The notes below the pieces were generated by a model, which saw nothing but the letters and a program-made list of their open reading frames with translations, was not told where the DNA came from and made no database searches. Shown here piece after piece: positions 1 to 6,935 of a stretch of DNA of 16,635 nt. The stretch comes from Gammaproteobacteria bacterium UBA3532. GTDB taxonomy: Bacteria > Pseudomonadota > Gammaproteobacteria > Enterobacterales > UBA3532. Made by a program: the position numbers and the translations under genes. The first letter of the stretch is position 1. Every line of letters begins with the position of its first letter. The stretch covers positions 4,868 through 21,502 of the forward strand of contig DFOV01000353.1 in the NCBI GenBank assembly GCA_002376965.1, in the 5' to 3' direction.

Positions 1-747
1 CGGCATTTGTTCTGCAGAGATGGCTAAGACGACCCGTCTATTGCGACCCCGCCCCTCTCGCGTTTCATTTGAGGCGATAGGATCGAACTCCCCATAGCCT
101 TCTGCCCCCAAGCGATGCGGATCGATACCGTAATCCTGGAGCAATCTAACGACCGTTGCTGCTCTCGCCACCGATAAATCCCAGTTAGAAGGAAAAATCT
201 CGGTGGAGATTGGTATATTATCGGTATATCCACGAACACGAATATAATGCCGGTTATCTTTTAATTTTTCAGCAATTTCTGCAAACACCGGATAGGCATT
301 AGGATTCAACTCCGCTCCACCACTCACAAAAAGTAGGCCGCTTAACATATCTATCTCCAGCCACTGCTCACCGGTATCGATGGATACAAGACCTGCATCG
401 ACTAAATCGAGTAGGGAATCGCTCAATTTTCTAGAGATTTCGGTAAGTGGCTTTCCAGGCTCACCACGTGTTACATGGACAGGATCGCCGGTAGCAATAC
501 CGGGATCTTGTGATGGACGAACCCTGTTTATTTCGCCGGTTTTTAATGCTTCCAGACTTTGATCTGGCCCTTTAAATATACCAAAGAACGACTCTGACAA
601 AATACGATATTTACCTTCATTTACTGAAGAGATGGAGTACATTACCACAAAAAATGCAAACAGCAGCGTGATAAAATCGGCATAAGATACCATCCAGCGC
701 TCATGATTGGCCTGGTCAACATGTCGCTTTCTCCGCCGCTTCATCAT
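1..747 (-). CDS. motD: MotD, MotB-type flagellar stator subunit (3' end outside window)
   Basis: Partial gene: 249 codons run from an ATG at 747 to the window edge with no stop. MotD anchors the second stator to peptidoglycan and carries the ion-binding Asp. The visible protein has a basic N-terminus (MMKRRRKRH), then one membrane helix at about residues 20-42 with the MotB signature SYADFITLLFAFF, in which Asp24 is the expected ion-binding residue. A periplasmic linker follows, then an OmpA/MotB peptidoglycan-binding domain at about 160-243 with RGYTDNIPI, NWDLSVARA, GYGEFDPIASNET and GRNRRV. Pseudomonas MotD is a little under 300 residues, so roughly the last 40-50 are probably missing. The start overlaps the motC stop by one base (TGATG), which suggests translational coupling; a second ATG follows immediately. 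The symbol motD rather than motB rests on the position after cheB-motC and overall similarity. Confidence 0.93.
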   Translation of the reverse strand, partial: MMKRRRKRHVDQANHERWMVSYADFITLLFAFFVVMYSISSVNEGKYRILSESFFGIFKGPDQSLEALKTGEINRVRPSQDPGIATGDPVHVTRGEPGKPLTEISRKLSDSLLDLVDAGLVSIDTGEQWLEIDMLSGLLFVSGGAELNPNAYPVFAEIAEKLKDNRHYIRVRGYTDNIPISTEIFPSNWDLSVARAATVVRLLQDYGIDPHRLGAEGYGEFDPIASNETREGRGRNRRVVLAISAEQMP

Positions 748-1484
748 CAATGAAAACTCGCCAAACGACTTTCAAGAACTTTAGGATTAGTACCATCGCC
801 AATTGCAATCAGTCCTTCGATCACCATAGCGTTAAACTTCGACTGTTCGTCGATTACTGCGCGCAACTTAGCCCCCAGTGGTAAGCAAAACAAATTAGCT
901 AAAGCAATTCCGTAGATCGTTGCCACAAAGGCGGTTGCAATGCCAGGTCCTAGCTGGGAAGGGTCAGCGAGATTCCCCATTACCTGGATTAGCCCTAATA
1001 CAGCGCCAACAATACCCAGTGTTGGCGCATACCCGCCCATAGCATCAAAGACCTTAGATGCCTGATATAGGCGTTCTTCTTCCATTTCGATATCAAGCTC
1101 CAATATAGAACGCAACTCAAATGGCTCATAGCCATCAATCAATAAGCCTAGCCCTTTTCTGACAAAAGGATTACGCTCTGTTTCCAAGGCATCTTCCAGT
1201 TCAAGCAACCCTTTTCTTCTAGCAGAGACACTCCAACTAACTAATTTATCAGTAGTTTCTAAATAACCAAGTCGTGGAGGAACCATAACCCAAGGCAAAA
1301 TGCGCATTGCCTGATGGAATACTTTTACTGGCATTTGCAGCATAGTCGCCCCGAGCGTACCACCAACCACAATTAACATAGCAGGCAAATTGACCAAGGC
1401 ATTTAATTCGCCGCCCTCCCACAATTGGCCACCTAGAATCGCGACCAATGCGAGCGTGATCCCAATAATTGACAGCCGGTCCAC
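747..1484 (-). CDS. motC: MotC, MotA-type flagellar stator subunit
   Basis: Inner-membrane stator subunit of 245 residues, close to the usual size of Pseudomonas MotC. It surrounds MotD and converts ion flow into torque on the FliG ring. Four membrane helices are visible at about residues 5-23, 33-50, 148-170 and 183-205. Between helices 2 and 3 lies a long charged cytoplasmic loop with SARRKGLLELED and NPFVRKG, the region where MotA carries its torque-generating Arg and Glu residues. The two functionally important MotA prolines have counterparts in GGYAPTLG (Pro154) and FCLPLGAKL (Pro202). The start is GTG at 1484, sharing its first G with the cheB TAG stop (TAGTG). A strong AAGGAG lies 8 bases upstream inside the end of cheB. 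The gene is coupled to both cheB and motD. Confidence 0.95.
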   Translation of the reverse strand: MDRLSIIGITLALVAILGGQLWEGGELNALVNLPAMLIVVGGTLGATMLQMPVKVFHQAMRILPWVMVPPRLGYLETTDKLVSWSVSARRKGLLELEDALETERNPFVRKGLGLLIDGYEPFELRSILELDIEMEEERLYQASKVFDAMGGYAPTLGIVGAVLGLIQVMGNLADPSQLGPGIATAFVATIYGIALANLFCLPLGAKLRAVIDEQSKFNAMVIEGLIAIGDGTNPKVLESRLASFH

Positions 1485-2557
1485 TAGGCCAGCTCCTTGG
1501 CTAATCGCCGCCCAATATCCTCAAGAGATACAATTTCATCAGTCAAGCCAGCGGTTGCGACAGCCATTGGCATGCCGTAAACAACACAGCTCGCCTCATC
1601 CTGTGCCCACACCGTTGCGCCTTTTGCTTTAATCAATTTACAGCCTTCTCGCCCATCAGCCCCCATACCGGTTAAAATAATGCTCAGAGTTTCTCGGCCA
1701 AGAAGGCGAGCGATGGATGCCAGCGTCACGTCTACGCAAGGCTTATAATTCAGATGCGCCTCACTTTCACGCACAACTAACTTCAAGCTGCCGGACGTAC
1801 CGCCCAGCATGGTTTGCTTACCACCTGGTGCAATGTAAATTGTACCATTGACCAATCTCTCACCATCTTCCGCTTCCTTTACCTGGACATCACACAATGT
1901 ATTTAGGCGCTGGGCGAACGCAGGAGTAAAAGCAGCTGGCATATGTTGAACTACCACGATGGGACAACGTAGCTGCCTCGGCAATTTAGTAAATATCTTC
2001 TGTAAAGCAACTGGCCCGCCCGTAGATGTACCAATGACTACAAACTTAATATGTGATAGTGAAGCAGTGGGCACCAAACGCGAACGTACCTGTGTGTCTC
2101 GCCCAATCACACGCACACCAGCAGGTCTCACACTCGGTTTGGTTATCCGGCGCACTGGCCGCCGACTAGCAATCGCTTTAATTTTTTGAGTTAATAACCT
2201 TGCTGCCTCATCTCTGTGAGAGGTCAGTTCTTCAAATTTCTTCGGAAGATAATCAAGCGCACCCGCATCTAATGCATCGAGTGTCGCCTTAGCACCTTCG
2301 GTGGTGAGTGACGAAAACATAAGTATTGGCAGGGGATGGCGCGCAGTTATTTGACGTACAGCTTCAATACCATCCATCACTGGCATTTCGATATCCATTG
2401 TGATCACATCAGGCTTAAGTTGCTGAGACTTTTCTACCGCCTCTCGACCGTTTACAGCCGTATCGATGACTTCCAAACGGGGATCTTTATTGATGATCTC
2501 TGATACCACTCGACGGAAAAAACTCGAATCATCAACGACTAAAACGCGAATCGCCAT
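1484..2557 (-). CDS. cheB: CheB, chemotaxis response regulator protein-glutamate methylesterase
   Basis: Cytoplasmic adaptation enzyme of 357 residues. It removes methyl groups from (and deamidates) chemoreceptors when phosphorylated by CheA. The receiver domain (1-125) has the acidic pair Asp9-Asp10 in VLVVDDSSFFRR, the phospho-acceptor Asp55 in ITMDIEMPVMDG, and Lys106 in YLPKKFEE. A basic linker (about 126-168) leads to the esterase domain. Its catalytic triad can be assigned as Ser178 in GTSTGGP, His205 in VVQHMPAAF and Asp301 in GMGADGREG, the same motifs as in enterobacterial CheB. The ATG at 2557 has AAGGAG about 7 bases upstream. A 163-bp gap containing a terminator separates it from cheA, unlike the tight spacing elsewhere, so cheB-motC-motD may form its own transcription unit or depend on readthrough. 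Confidence 0.97.
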   Translation of the reverse strand: MAIRVLVVDDSSFFRRVVSEIINKDPRLEVIDTAVNGREAVEKSQQLKPDVITMDIEMPVMDGIEAVRQITARHPLPILMFSSLTTEGAKATLDALDAGALDYLPKKFEELTSHRDEAARLLTQKIKAIASRRPVRRITKPSVRPAGVRVIGRDTQVRSRLVPTASLSHIKFVVIGTSTGGPVALQKIFTKLPRQLRCPIVVVQHMPAAFTPAFAQRLNTLCDVQVKEAEDGERLVNGTIYIAPGGKQTMLGGTSGSLKLVVRESEAHLNYKPCVDVTLASIARLLGRETLSIILTGMGADGREGCKLIKAKGATVWAQDEASCVVYGMPMAVATAGLTDEIVSLEDIGRRLAKELA

Positions 2558-2683
2558 TCAATCTCCTTAGTGTCCGGCCTAATGTCATCATGCTCTGAGC
2601 ACCGGTTACGTCACCGTAATCTAGCTTATGTCGATTTAAAACTTGTGTCGTCCAAAACTCGTATAGAGCAAAACAAGAAAAGG

Positions 2684-2712
2684 AAAAAAGGTGGGCTTTA
2701 GCCCACCCTTTT
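2684..2712 (-). terminator. Rho-independent terminator after cheA
   Basis: On the minus strand, 9 bases after the cheA stop codon, GGTGGGC (2707-2701), a TAAA loop and GCCCACC (2696-2690) form a perfect 7-bp GC-rich stem. It is followed directly by six T (2689-2684), and an A run before the stem can extend the pairing with one bulged G. This is a textbook intrinsic terminator for transcription coming out of cheA. Read from the other strand it also has a short T run, so weak bidirectional activity is possible, but no plus-strand gene reads into it. Confidence 0.88.
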
Positions 2713-2720
2713 AGACAACG

Positions 2721-4946
2721 CTATGCGTAGTTTTTTAGCAACCCAGGTACATCAAGAATCAATGCAATACCACCATCACTGGTAATGGTCGCTCCCGCCA
2801 TACCCGGCGTGCCATGCAACGGTGGCCCTAACGGTTTGATAACCACTTCTTCCTGACCTAGCAATGAGTCGACCACAAAGCCGATTTGTTTGGTTCCGAC
2901 TTGCACGATAACCACATGACCGGTATTTTTCGAACCCGAGCGCTGGTGGTGTTTAACCAACCAATCTTCCAGGTAAAATAGCGGTACCGCCTTCTTACGA
3001 ATAACAACCGTAAGCTGGCCATCAACGATATTCGTCTTGGTCAAATCCAAGTGGAATATTTCGTTTACATTTGCCAGTGGTAAGGCGAAGGTTTGTTTAC
3101 CTACCACAACCATTAGCGTAGGCAATATAGCCAGAGTCAATGGAACTTTAATACTTAGCGTGGTCCCTTTGCCTAGCTCCGAATCGACCTGGATCGAACC
3201 ATTTAACTGGCTAATTTTGGTTTTTACCACATCCATACCGACACCACGTCCAGAAATATCGGATATCTCTTGAGCGGTTGAAAATCCCGGAGCAAAGATA
3301 AGGTTAAAACACTCTGTATCAGTTAAACGAGCAGCAGCATCCTGATCCATCAAACCTTTTTCAACCGCCTTGTAGCGCAACATTTCAGGATCCATACCCT
3401 TACCATCATCGCGAATGGTAAGTAAGATATGGTCGCCTTCCTGGTCGGCAGCTAATACCACCGTTCCTGAGCGAGGCTTACCTGCATTCTCTCGGTCTTC
3501 CGGCTTTTCGATACCATGATCTACCGCATTTCGAACCAGATGCACCAAGGGATCGGCCAATGCTTCAACCAGGTTTTTATCCAAATCGGTTTCTTCGCCA
3601 TGCAGCTCTAACGCAATATCTTTTTTAAGGCTACGTGAAAGATCTCGCACAACCCGTGGAAAACGGCCAAAGACCTTTTTAATCGGCTGCATACGCGTTT
3701 TCATCACCGCGCCTTGCAGGTCGGATGTCACAACATCCAGATTAGCAATGGTCTTGGATAGATCTTCGTCCGGCGTTTTCTCGCCAAGCAGCACCAGGCG
3801 ATTTCTAACCAAAACCAGCTCTCCCACCATATTCATGATGTCATCCAAACGCTTGGTATCAACACGCACCGTTGTTTCTGCACTTGGTGTCGCTGCTGGT
3901 TTCGATTCCACCTTCGCTGGCGCAACGCTTTTCTTAGCTGGTGGCTCTGGAGCCTTTTTAGCAGGCGGCGCTTTCTTGGGCTCGGGCTTTGGCGTTACTG
4001 CAGGTTTCTTTTGCGGCGGAGGGGTCGGCTTTGGCGCTGGTTTCGACGCAGGCTTAGCAGGCGGCTTCTCTGTATTGGCGCTAGGTGCGGCCCCCTTTCC
4101 ATGGAGTTCGTCTAACAAGCGCTCAAACTCGTCGTCAGTGATCAGATCATCGTTACTGCCACCAGATGAAGAAGGCTGTCCACTTGGCGCTGACGCAGCA
4201 GGCGCAGGCCCTTTACCCTTGCCATGAATTTCGTCTAGCAACGATTCAAACTCATCATCCGAAATATAGGCTTCATCACTCGCCCCAGCCTGAGCAACGG
4301 GCTCTGGCGCAGGTGCTTGTGCGGGTTGCGGTGACGCAGGTGCCGATTTAGAAGCTCCACCATCCACACCAGCTAACTCATCAAGCAGCGCCTCAAACTC
4401 ATCATCAGTGATCTCATCATCACCCGAAGACTCGCCTGAATGTTCAACTGACGACTCACTATCTGTCTCAGGGTCATCAAAAAACACATCGTCTAAGTCA
4501 TCAGTAATATCACTCGCTGCCTCAACCGAGCTTTCTTCAGTCTGGCTACCAATAGCTTCGCCTTTGGCCAAAGCCTCTAAATCGGAGAGTAATTGCGGGT
4601 CGGGCTCCTCTGGCTCATCTCTCGCCTGTACCTGGGCAAACATGGCGTTAATAGTATCTAATGCATGGAGAACGACATCCATTAACTCAGAGGATACCGA
4701 AATTTTTCCATTTCTTAGCTCATCAAATACATTTTCTGCCCCATGACACACTTTGACAAGGTTATTAAGATTTAGAAAGCCCGCCCCACCTTTAACGGTA
4801 TGAAAGCCGCGAAATATCGCATTTAGCAGCCCACTGTCTTCAGGCGACTTTTCAAGGTCAACCAGTTCTTCAGACAATGACTCCAGAATTTCTCCGGCCT
4901 CAACGAGAAAATCCTGCAAGATGTCTTCATCAGCATCTAGCGACAT
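2721..4946 (-). CDS. cheA: CheA, chemotaxis sensor histidine kinase
   Basis: Cytoplasmic kinase of 741 residues that phosphorylates CheY and CheB. The N-terminal Hpt domain (about 1-105) has the phosphorylated His49 in RGFHTVKGGAGF. Next comes a long low-complexity linker (about 120-355): acidic, then Pro/Ala/Lys-rich. It holds three copies of an ITDDEFExLLDEL-type motif beginning at residues 179, 228 and 269. I cannot recognise a folded P2 CheY-binding domain. The dimerisation helices start near TVRVDTKRLDDIMNMVGELV. The ATPase domain has the N box VRNAVDHG (Asn473), the G1 box DDGKGMD (513-519) and the G2 box GRGVGMD (about 566-572). A CheW-like domain ends the protein (about 610-738). The ATG at 4946 has GAGGAG upstream that overlaps the cheZ stop, so the two genes are tightly linked. 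A terminator follows. Confidence 0.97.
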   Translation of the reverse strand: MSLDADEDILQDFLVEAGEILESLSEELVDLEKSPEDSGLLNAIFRGFHTVKGGAGFLNLNNLVKVCHGAENVFDELRNGKISVSSELMDVVLHALDTINAMFAQVQARDEPEEPDPQLLSDLEALAKGEAIGSQTEESSVEAASDITDDLDDVFFDDPETDSESSVEHSGESSGDDEITDDEFEALLDELAGVDGGASKSAPASPQPAQAPAPEPVAQAGASDEAYISDDEFESLLDEIHGKGKGPAPAASAPSGQPSSSGGSNDDLITDDEFERLLDELHGKGAAPSANTEKPPAKPASKPAPKPTPPPQKKPAVTPKPEPKKAPPAKKAPEPPAKKSVAPAKVESKPAATPSAETTVRVDTKRLDDIMNMVGELVLVRNRLVLLGEKTPDEDLSKTIANLDVVTSDLQGAVMKTRMQPIKKVFGRFPRVVRDLSRSLKKDIALELHGEETDLDKNLVEALADPLVHLVRNAVDHGIEKPEDRENAGKPRSGTVVLAADQEGDHILLTIRDDGKGMDPEMLRYKAVEKGLMDQDAAARLTDTECFNLIFAPGFSTAQEISDISGRGVGMDVVKTKISQLNGSIQVDSELGKGTTLSIKVPLTLAILPTLMVVVGKQTFALPLANVNEIFHLDLTKTNIVDGQLTVVIRKKAVPLFYLEDWLVKHHQRSGSKNTGHVVIVQVGTKQIGFVVDSLLGQEEVVIKPLGPPLHGTPGMAGATITSDGGIALILDVPGLLKNYA
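4098..4142 (-). repeat. CheA linker acidic motif, copy 3
   Basis: Codes for ITDDEFERLLDELHG (residues 269-283 of CheA), followed by KGAAP. It matches copies 1 and 2 at nearly all positions; Arg replaces Ala or Ser in the variable position. Each copy is followed by a Gly/Ala/Pro/Ser-rich spacer. The amphipathic pattern of acidic and large hydrophobic residues suggests a short helical binding motif rather than a folded domain. Confidence 0.8.
4221..4265 (-). repeat. CheA linker acidic motif, copy 2
   Basis: Codes for ISDDEFESLLDEIHG (residues 228-242 of CheA), followed by KGKGPAP. It shares the HGKG tail with copy 3, while copy 1 ends in AG instead. The spacing is 49 residues from copy 1 and 41 to copy 3. 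Confidence 0.8.
4368..4412 (-). repeat. CheA linker acidic motif, copy 1
   Basis: Codes for ITDDEFEALLDELAG (residues 179-193 of CheA). It is the most diverged copy at its end, lacking the HGKG tail. It sits after a Ser/Asp/Glu-rich stretch that follows the Hpt domain. Confidence 0.78.
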
Positions 4947-4956
4947 TTAATTCTCC

Positions 4957-5703
4957 TCAGAATCCAAGACTGGACAATAGATCATCAACATCATCCTGAC
5001 CGGATACGACATCCTCTCGGCCTTCTTTATTTACTATGGGTCCTTCCAGCTCATTTGGATCATGCTCTACTTCGGTATTAACGGCTTTTTCATAATCACC
5101 AATAGCACCGAACATTTTTATTGTGTTGACCAGGCTTTCCTCAACATCGTGCACCAGAGTAATAACGCGCTTTATTATCTGACCAGTTAAATCCTGATAG
5201 TCCTGTGCCATCAACACCTCGGTTAATAACGACTGCAGCTGACTGGAGTTGACCGAAGTTTCTTTCAAAAAAGAGTCCATTTTTATACATAGCTGCCTGA
5301 ACTCGCCGGGCTCAAGCTCCTTGCGCATTAAACGCCGCCACTCATCGTGTAAATTGCTTGATTCTTGGGCAACCGCATCGGCTAGCGGTATACAGGTTTC
5401 AACAGCATCCATCGTTCTGTTAGCGGCTTGGTCTGTCATTGAAATAACATGCTCTAGCCGTTCCTTAGCATCAGGAATATCCTGTGCGGCTAAATCAGGA
5501 ATACGAGAGTCCAGTTGAAAATTTGTCAGAGCTTCATGCAGATCACGCGTTAGTTTTCCCACTTCTCGAAATAGATTATCTTCTCGAGTCTGGGTGAGTA
5601 TATCAATAATTTTTACCGCTCCATCGGTATCACCCGACTCCAAATGCTTCACAAGAAGTTTTGCCTGTTCGAGCGCGTCAGCGTCTAAAACTTGATCTGA
5701 CAT
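4957..5703 (-). CDS. cheZ: CheZ, CheY-P phosphatase
   Basis: Cytoplasmic phosphatase that speeds loss of phosphate from CheY-P. The catalytic helix is clear: MAQDYQDLTGQIIKRV, in which Asp171 and Gln175 (numbered from the chosen start) match the Asp143/Gln147 pair of E. coli CheZ. The C-terminus DDVDDLLSSLGF is the conserved amphipathic tail that docks on CheY. The rest is predicted long helix, as in the family's four-helix-bundle dimer. I chose the ATG at 5703 (248 residues) because GAGG lies 6 bases upstream. An in-frame ATG at 5715 would add MRSD (252 residues) but has no good ribosome binding site. The gene lies just after cheY and just before cheA. Confidence 0.95.
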   Translation of the reverse strand: MSDQVLDADALEQAKLLVKHLESGDTDGAVKIIDILTQTREDNLFREVGKLTRDLHEALTNFQLDSRIPDLAAQDIPDAKERLEHVISMTDQAANRTMDAVETCIPLADAVAQESSNLHDEWRRLMRKELEPGEFRQLCIKMDSFLKETSVNSSQLQSLLTEVLMAQDYQDLTGQIIKRVITLVHDVEESLVNTIKMFGAIGDYEKAVNTEVEHDPNELEGPIVNKEGREDVVSGQDDVDDLLSSLGF

Positions 5704-5729
5704 ATCGGACCTCATTCTTAACTAATTAA

Positions 5730-6113
5730 TTACCCAATGCGCTCGAAAATCTTATCCAGCTTTTCCTTGAGGGTAGCGGCGGTAAAAGGTTTAACAACAT
5801 ATCCGTTTACACCGGCTTGAGCCGCTGCAACTATTTGTTCACGCTTTGCTTCAGCGGTCACCATCAAAACAGGAATATGGGCCAGCCTCTCTTCGGAACG
5901 AATTGCCTTTAAAAGGTCAATCCCCTGCATGCCAGGCATGTTCCAATCTGTGACCACAAAGTCGAAATCGCCACTTTTTAGCATTGGCAACGCCGTACTC
6001 CCGTCATCCGCTTCCTGAACGTTCGTAAAACCTAAATCGCGCAACAGGTTTTTTACGATGCGTCTCATTGTAGAAAAATCATCTACAACGAGAATTTTCA
6101 TATTCTTATCCAA
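5730..6113 (-). CDS. cheY: CheY, chemotaxis response regulator
   Basis: Single-domain receiver that, when phosphorylated by CheA, binds FliM to switch motor rotation. The family residues are all present (127-residue numbering): Asp11-Asp12 in [10 protein letters not shown], phospho-acceptor Asp56 in VTDWNMPGM, Thr86 in MVTAEAK, Tyr105 and Lys108 in GYVVKPF. There is no output domain. The start is a TTG at 6113, with GGAGG exactly five bases upstream, giving MDKNMKI. An ATG at 6101 would give the shorter form beginning MKILVVDD, but its distance from the GGAGG is too long, so I prefer TTG. The gene opens the che group and has a candidate sigma-28 promoter in the 76-bp gap before it. Confidence 0.96.
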   Translation of the reverse strand: MDKNMKILVVDDFSTMRRIVKNLLRDLGFTNVQEADDGSTALPMLKSGDFDFVVTDWNMPGMQGIDLLKAIRSEERLAHIPVLMVTAEAKREQIVAAAQAGVNGYVVKPFTAATLKEKLDKIFERIG

Positions 6114-6165
6114 GACTGCCTCCGACGACTTAAATAAATGAATTGTCTATTATTGAAATAGAACG

Positions 6166-6192
6166 TTATCACGAAATTTTCAAGTAAATTTA
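6166..6192 (-). promoter_or_regulatory. Candidate FliA (sigma-28) promoter for cheY
   Basis: On the minus strand TAAATTTA (6192-6185), 11 bases, then CGTGATAA (6173-6166) resembles the flagellar sigma-28 consensus TAAAGTTT-N11-GCCGATAA: 6 of 8 and 5 of 8 matches, including the GATAA core, with exact spacing. The -35 element starts in the fliA stop codon. The predicted transcription start lies about 45 bases before cheY. The region is AT-rich, so a chance match is possible. Confidence 0.45.
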
Positions 6193-6891
6193 CCAACCTT
6201 TGAGCCTTGCTCGCAAGCGTAAAGCTGTTTGGTTCATGATTTGACTAACACGGCTTTCACTCACGCCCAACACCGCTCCAATCTCTTTGAGATTGAGTTC
6301 TTCATCATAATACAGGGCTAAAACCAATTTTTCTCGCTCGGGAAGAGTTTTTATAGCTTCTGCCAATGCCTGTTTGAATTTATCCTGTTCAACTTGCTGT
6401 GAAGTAAACTGGTCTTCATCCCCCGCTGTATTTTCTTCCCACTGCCTGGCGTCGTCCTGATCAAGCTCAAAGATATGCCCAGAATTAACATCTGCGCTCA
6501 TCTTCCAATAGTCATCAAGCGAAACTCCCAGCGCATCAGCGACCTCCTGAGGTTGTGCATCACGCCCTGTTTCCTGCTCAATCTTTTCTATCGCTTGGGA
6601 TATGAGCCGTGCATTGCGATGAACCGAACGTGGCACCCAATCCCCACGGCGCGTTTCATCAATAATAGCGCCCTGGATACGAATGCCAGCATAGGTCTCA
6701 AAACTGGCTCCTTTGGTAGGATCAAAGTTTCTTGCGGCTTCTATGAGGCCAACCATACCAGCCTGGATCAAATCGTCCAGTTGTACGTGATCTGGCAATC
6801 GCCCCTTGATATGCAGGGCAATTTTTTTTACCAGTGACGCATTTGCCACCACCAGCTTTTCAATCCGCTCGTTTGCAGCCTCAGTGTACAT
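6190..6891 (-). CDS. fliA: FliA, flagellar sigma-28 factor
   Basis: RNA polymerase sigma factor (233 residues) that transcribes late flagellar and chemotaxis genes. In Pseudomonas-type regulation it is held by FlgM until the hook is complete. Region 2 is at about 14-90, with the core-binding and -10 contacts in DLIQAGMVGLIEAARNFDP, then FETYAGIRIQGAIIDETRR and GDWVPRSVHR typical of sigma-28. Region 3 is at about 95-150. Region 4 at about 175-230 has ALAEAIKTLPEREKLVLALYY and the helix-turn-helix LKEIGAVLGVSESRVSQI for the -35 element. The ATG at 6891 has GGAG five bases upstream. It follows fleN by 44 bp and precedes cheY by 76 bp, the usual arrangement. Confidence 0.97.
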   Translation of the reverse strand: MYTEAANERIEKLVVANASLVKKIALHIKGRLPDHVQLDDLIQAGMVGLIEAARNFDPTKGASFETYAGIRIQGAIIDETRRGDWVPRSVHRNARLISQAIEKIEQETGRDAQPQEVADALGVSLDDYWKMSADVNSGHIFELDQDDARQWEENTAGDEDQFTSQQVEQDKFKQALAEAIKTLPEREKLVLALYYDEELNLKEIGAVLGVSESRVSQIMNQTALRLRARLKGW

Positions 6892-6935
6892 TGTGTCTCC
6901 AGCTTTGAAATAAAGACACTGATGTAATGACTAAA

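Noticed and set aside
24..239. 71-residue minus-strand frame at the window start
   Set aside because: It is out of frame within motD, whose OmpA-like domain reads clearly through the same bases without a stop to the window edge.
2591..2601. Short palindrome TGCTCTGAGCA before cheB
   Set aside because: Arms of only five bases with a one-base loop are easily expected by chance and cannot form a useful hairpin.
3748..4227. 159-residue plus-strand open frame opposite cheA
   Set aside because: It mirrors the Pro/Ala/Lys-rich CheA linker, giving a Gly/Ala/Phe-rich artefact. The minus strand carries an unambiguous CheA at this place, and no ribosome binding site or promoter supports the plus frame.
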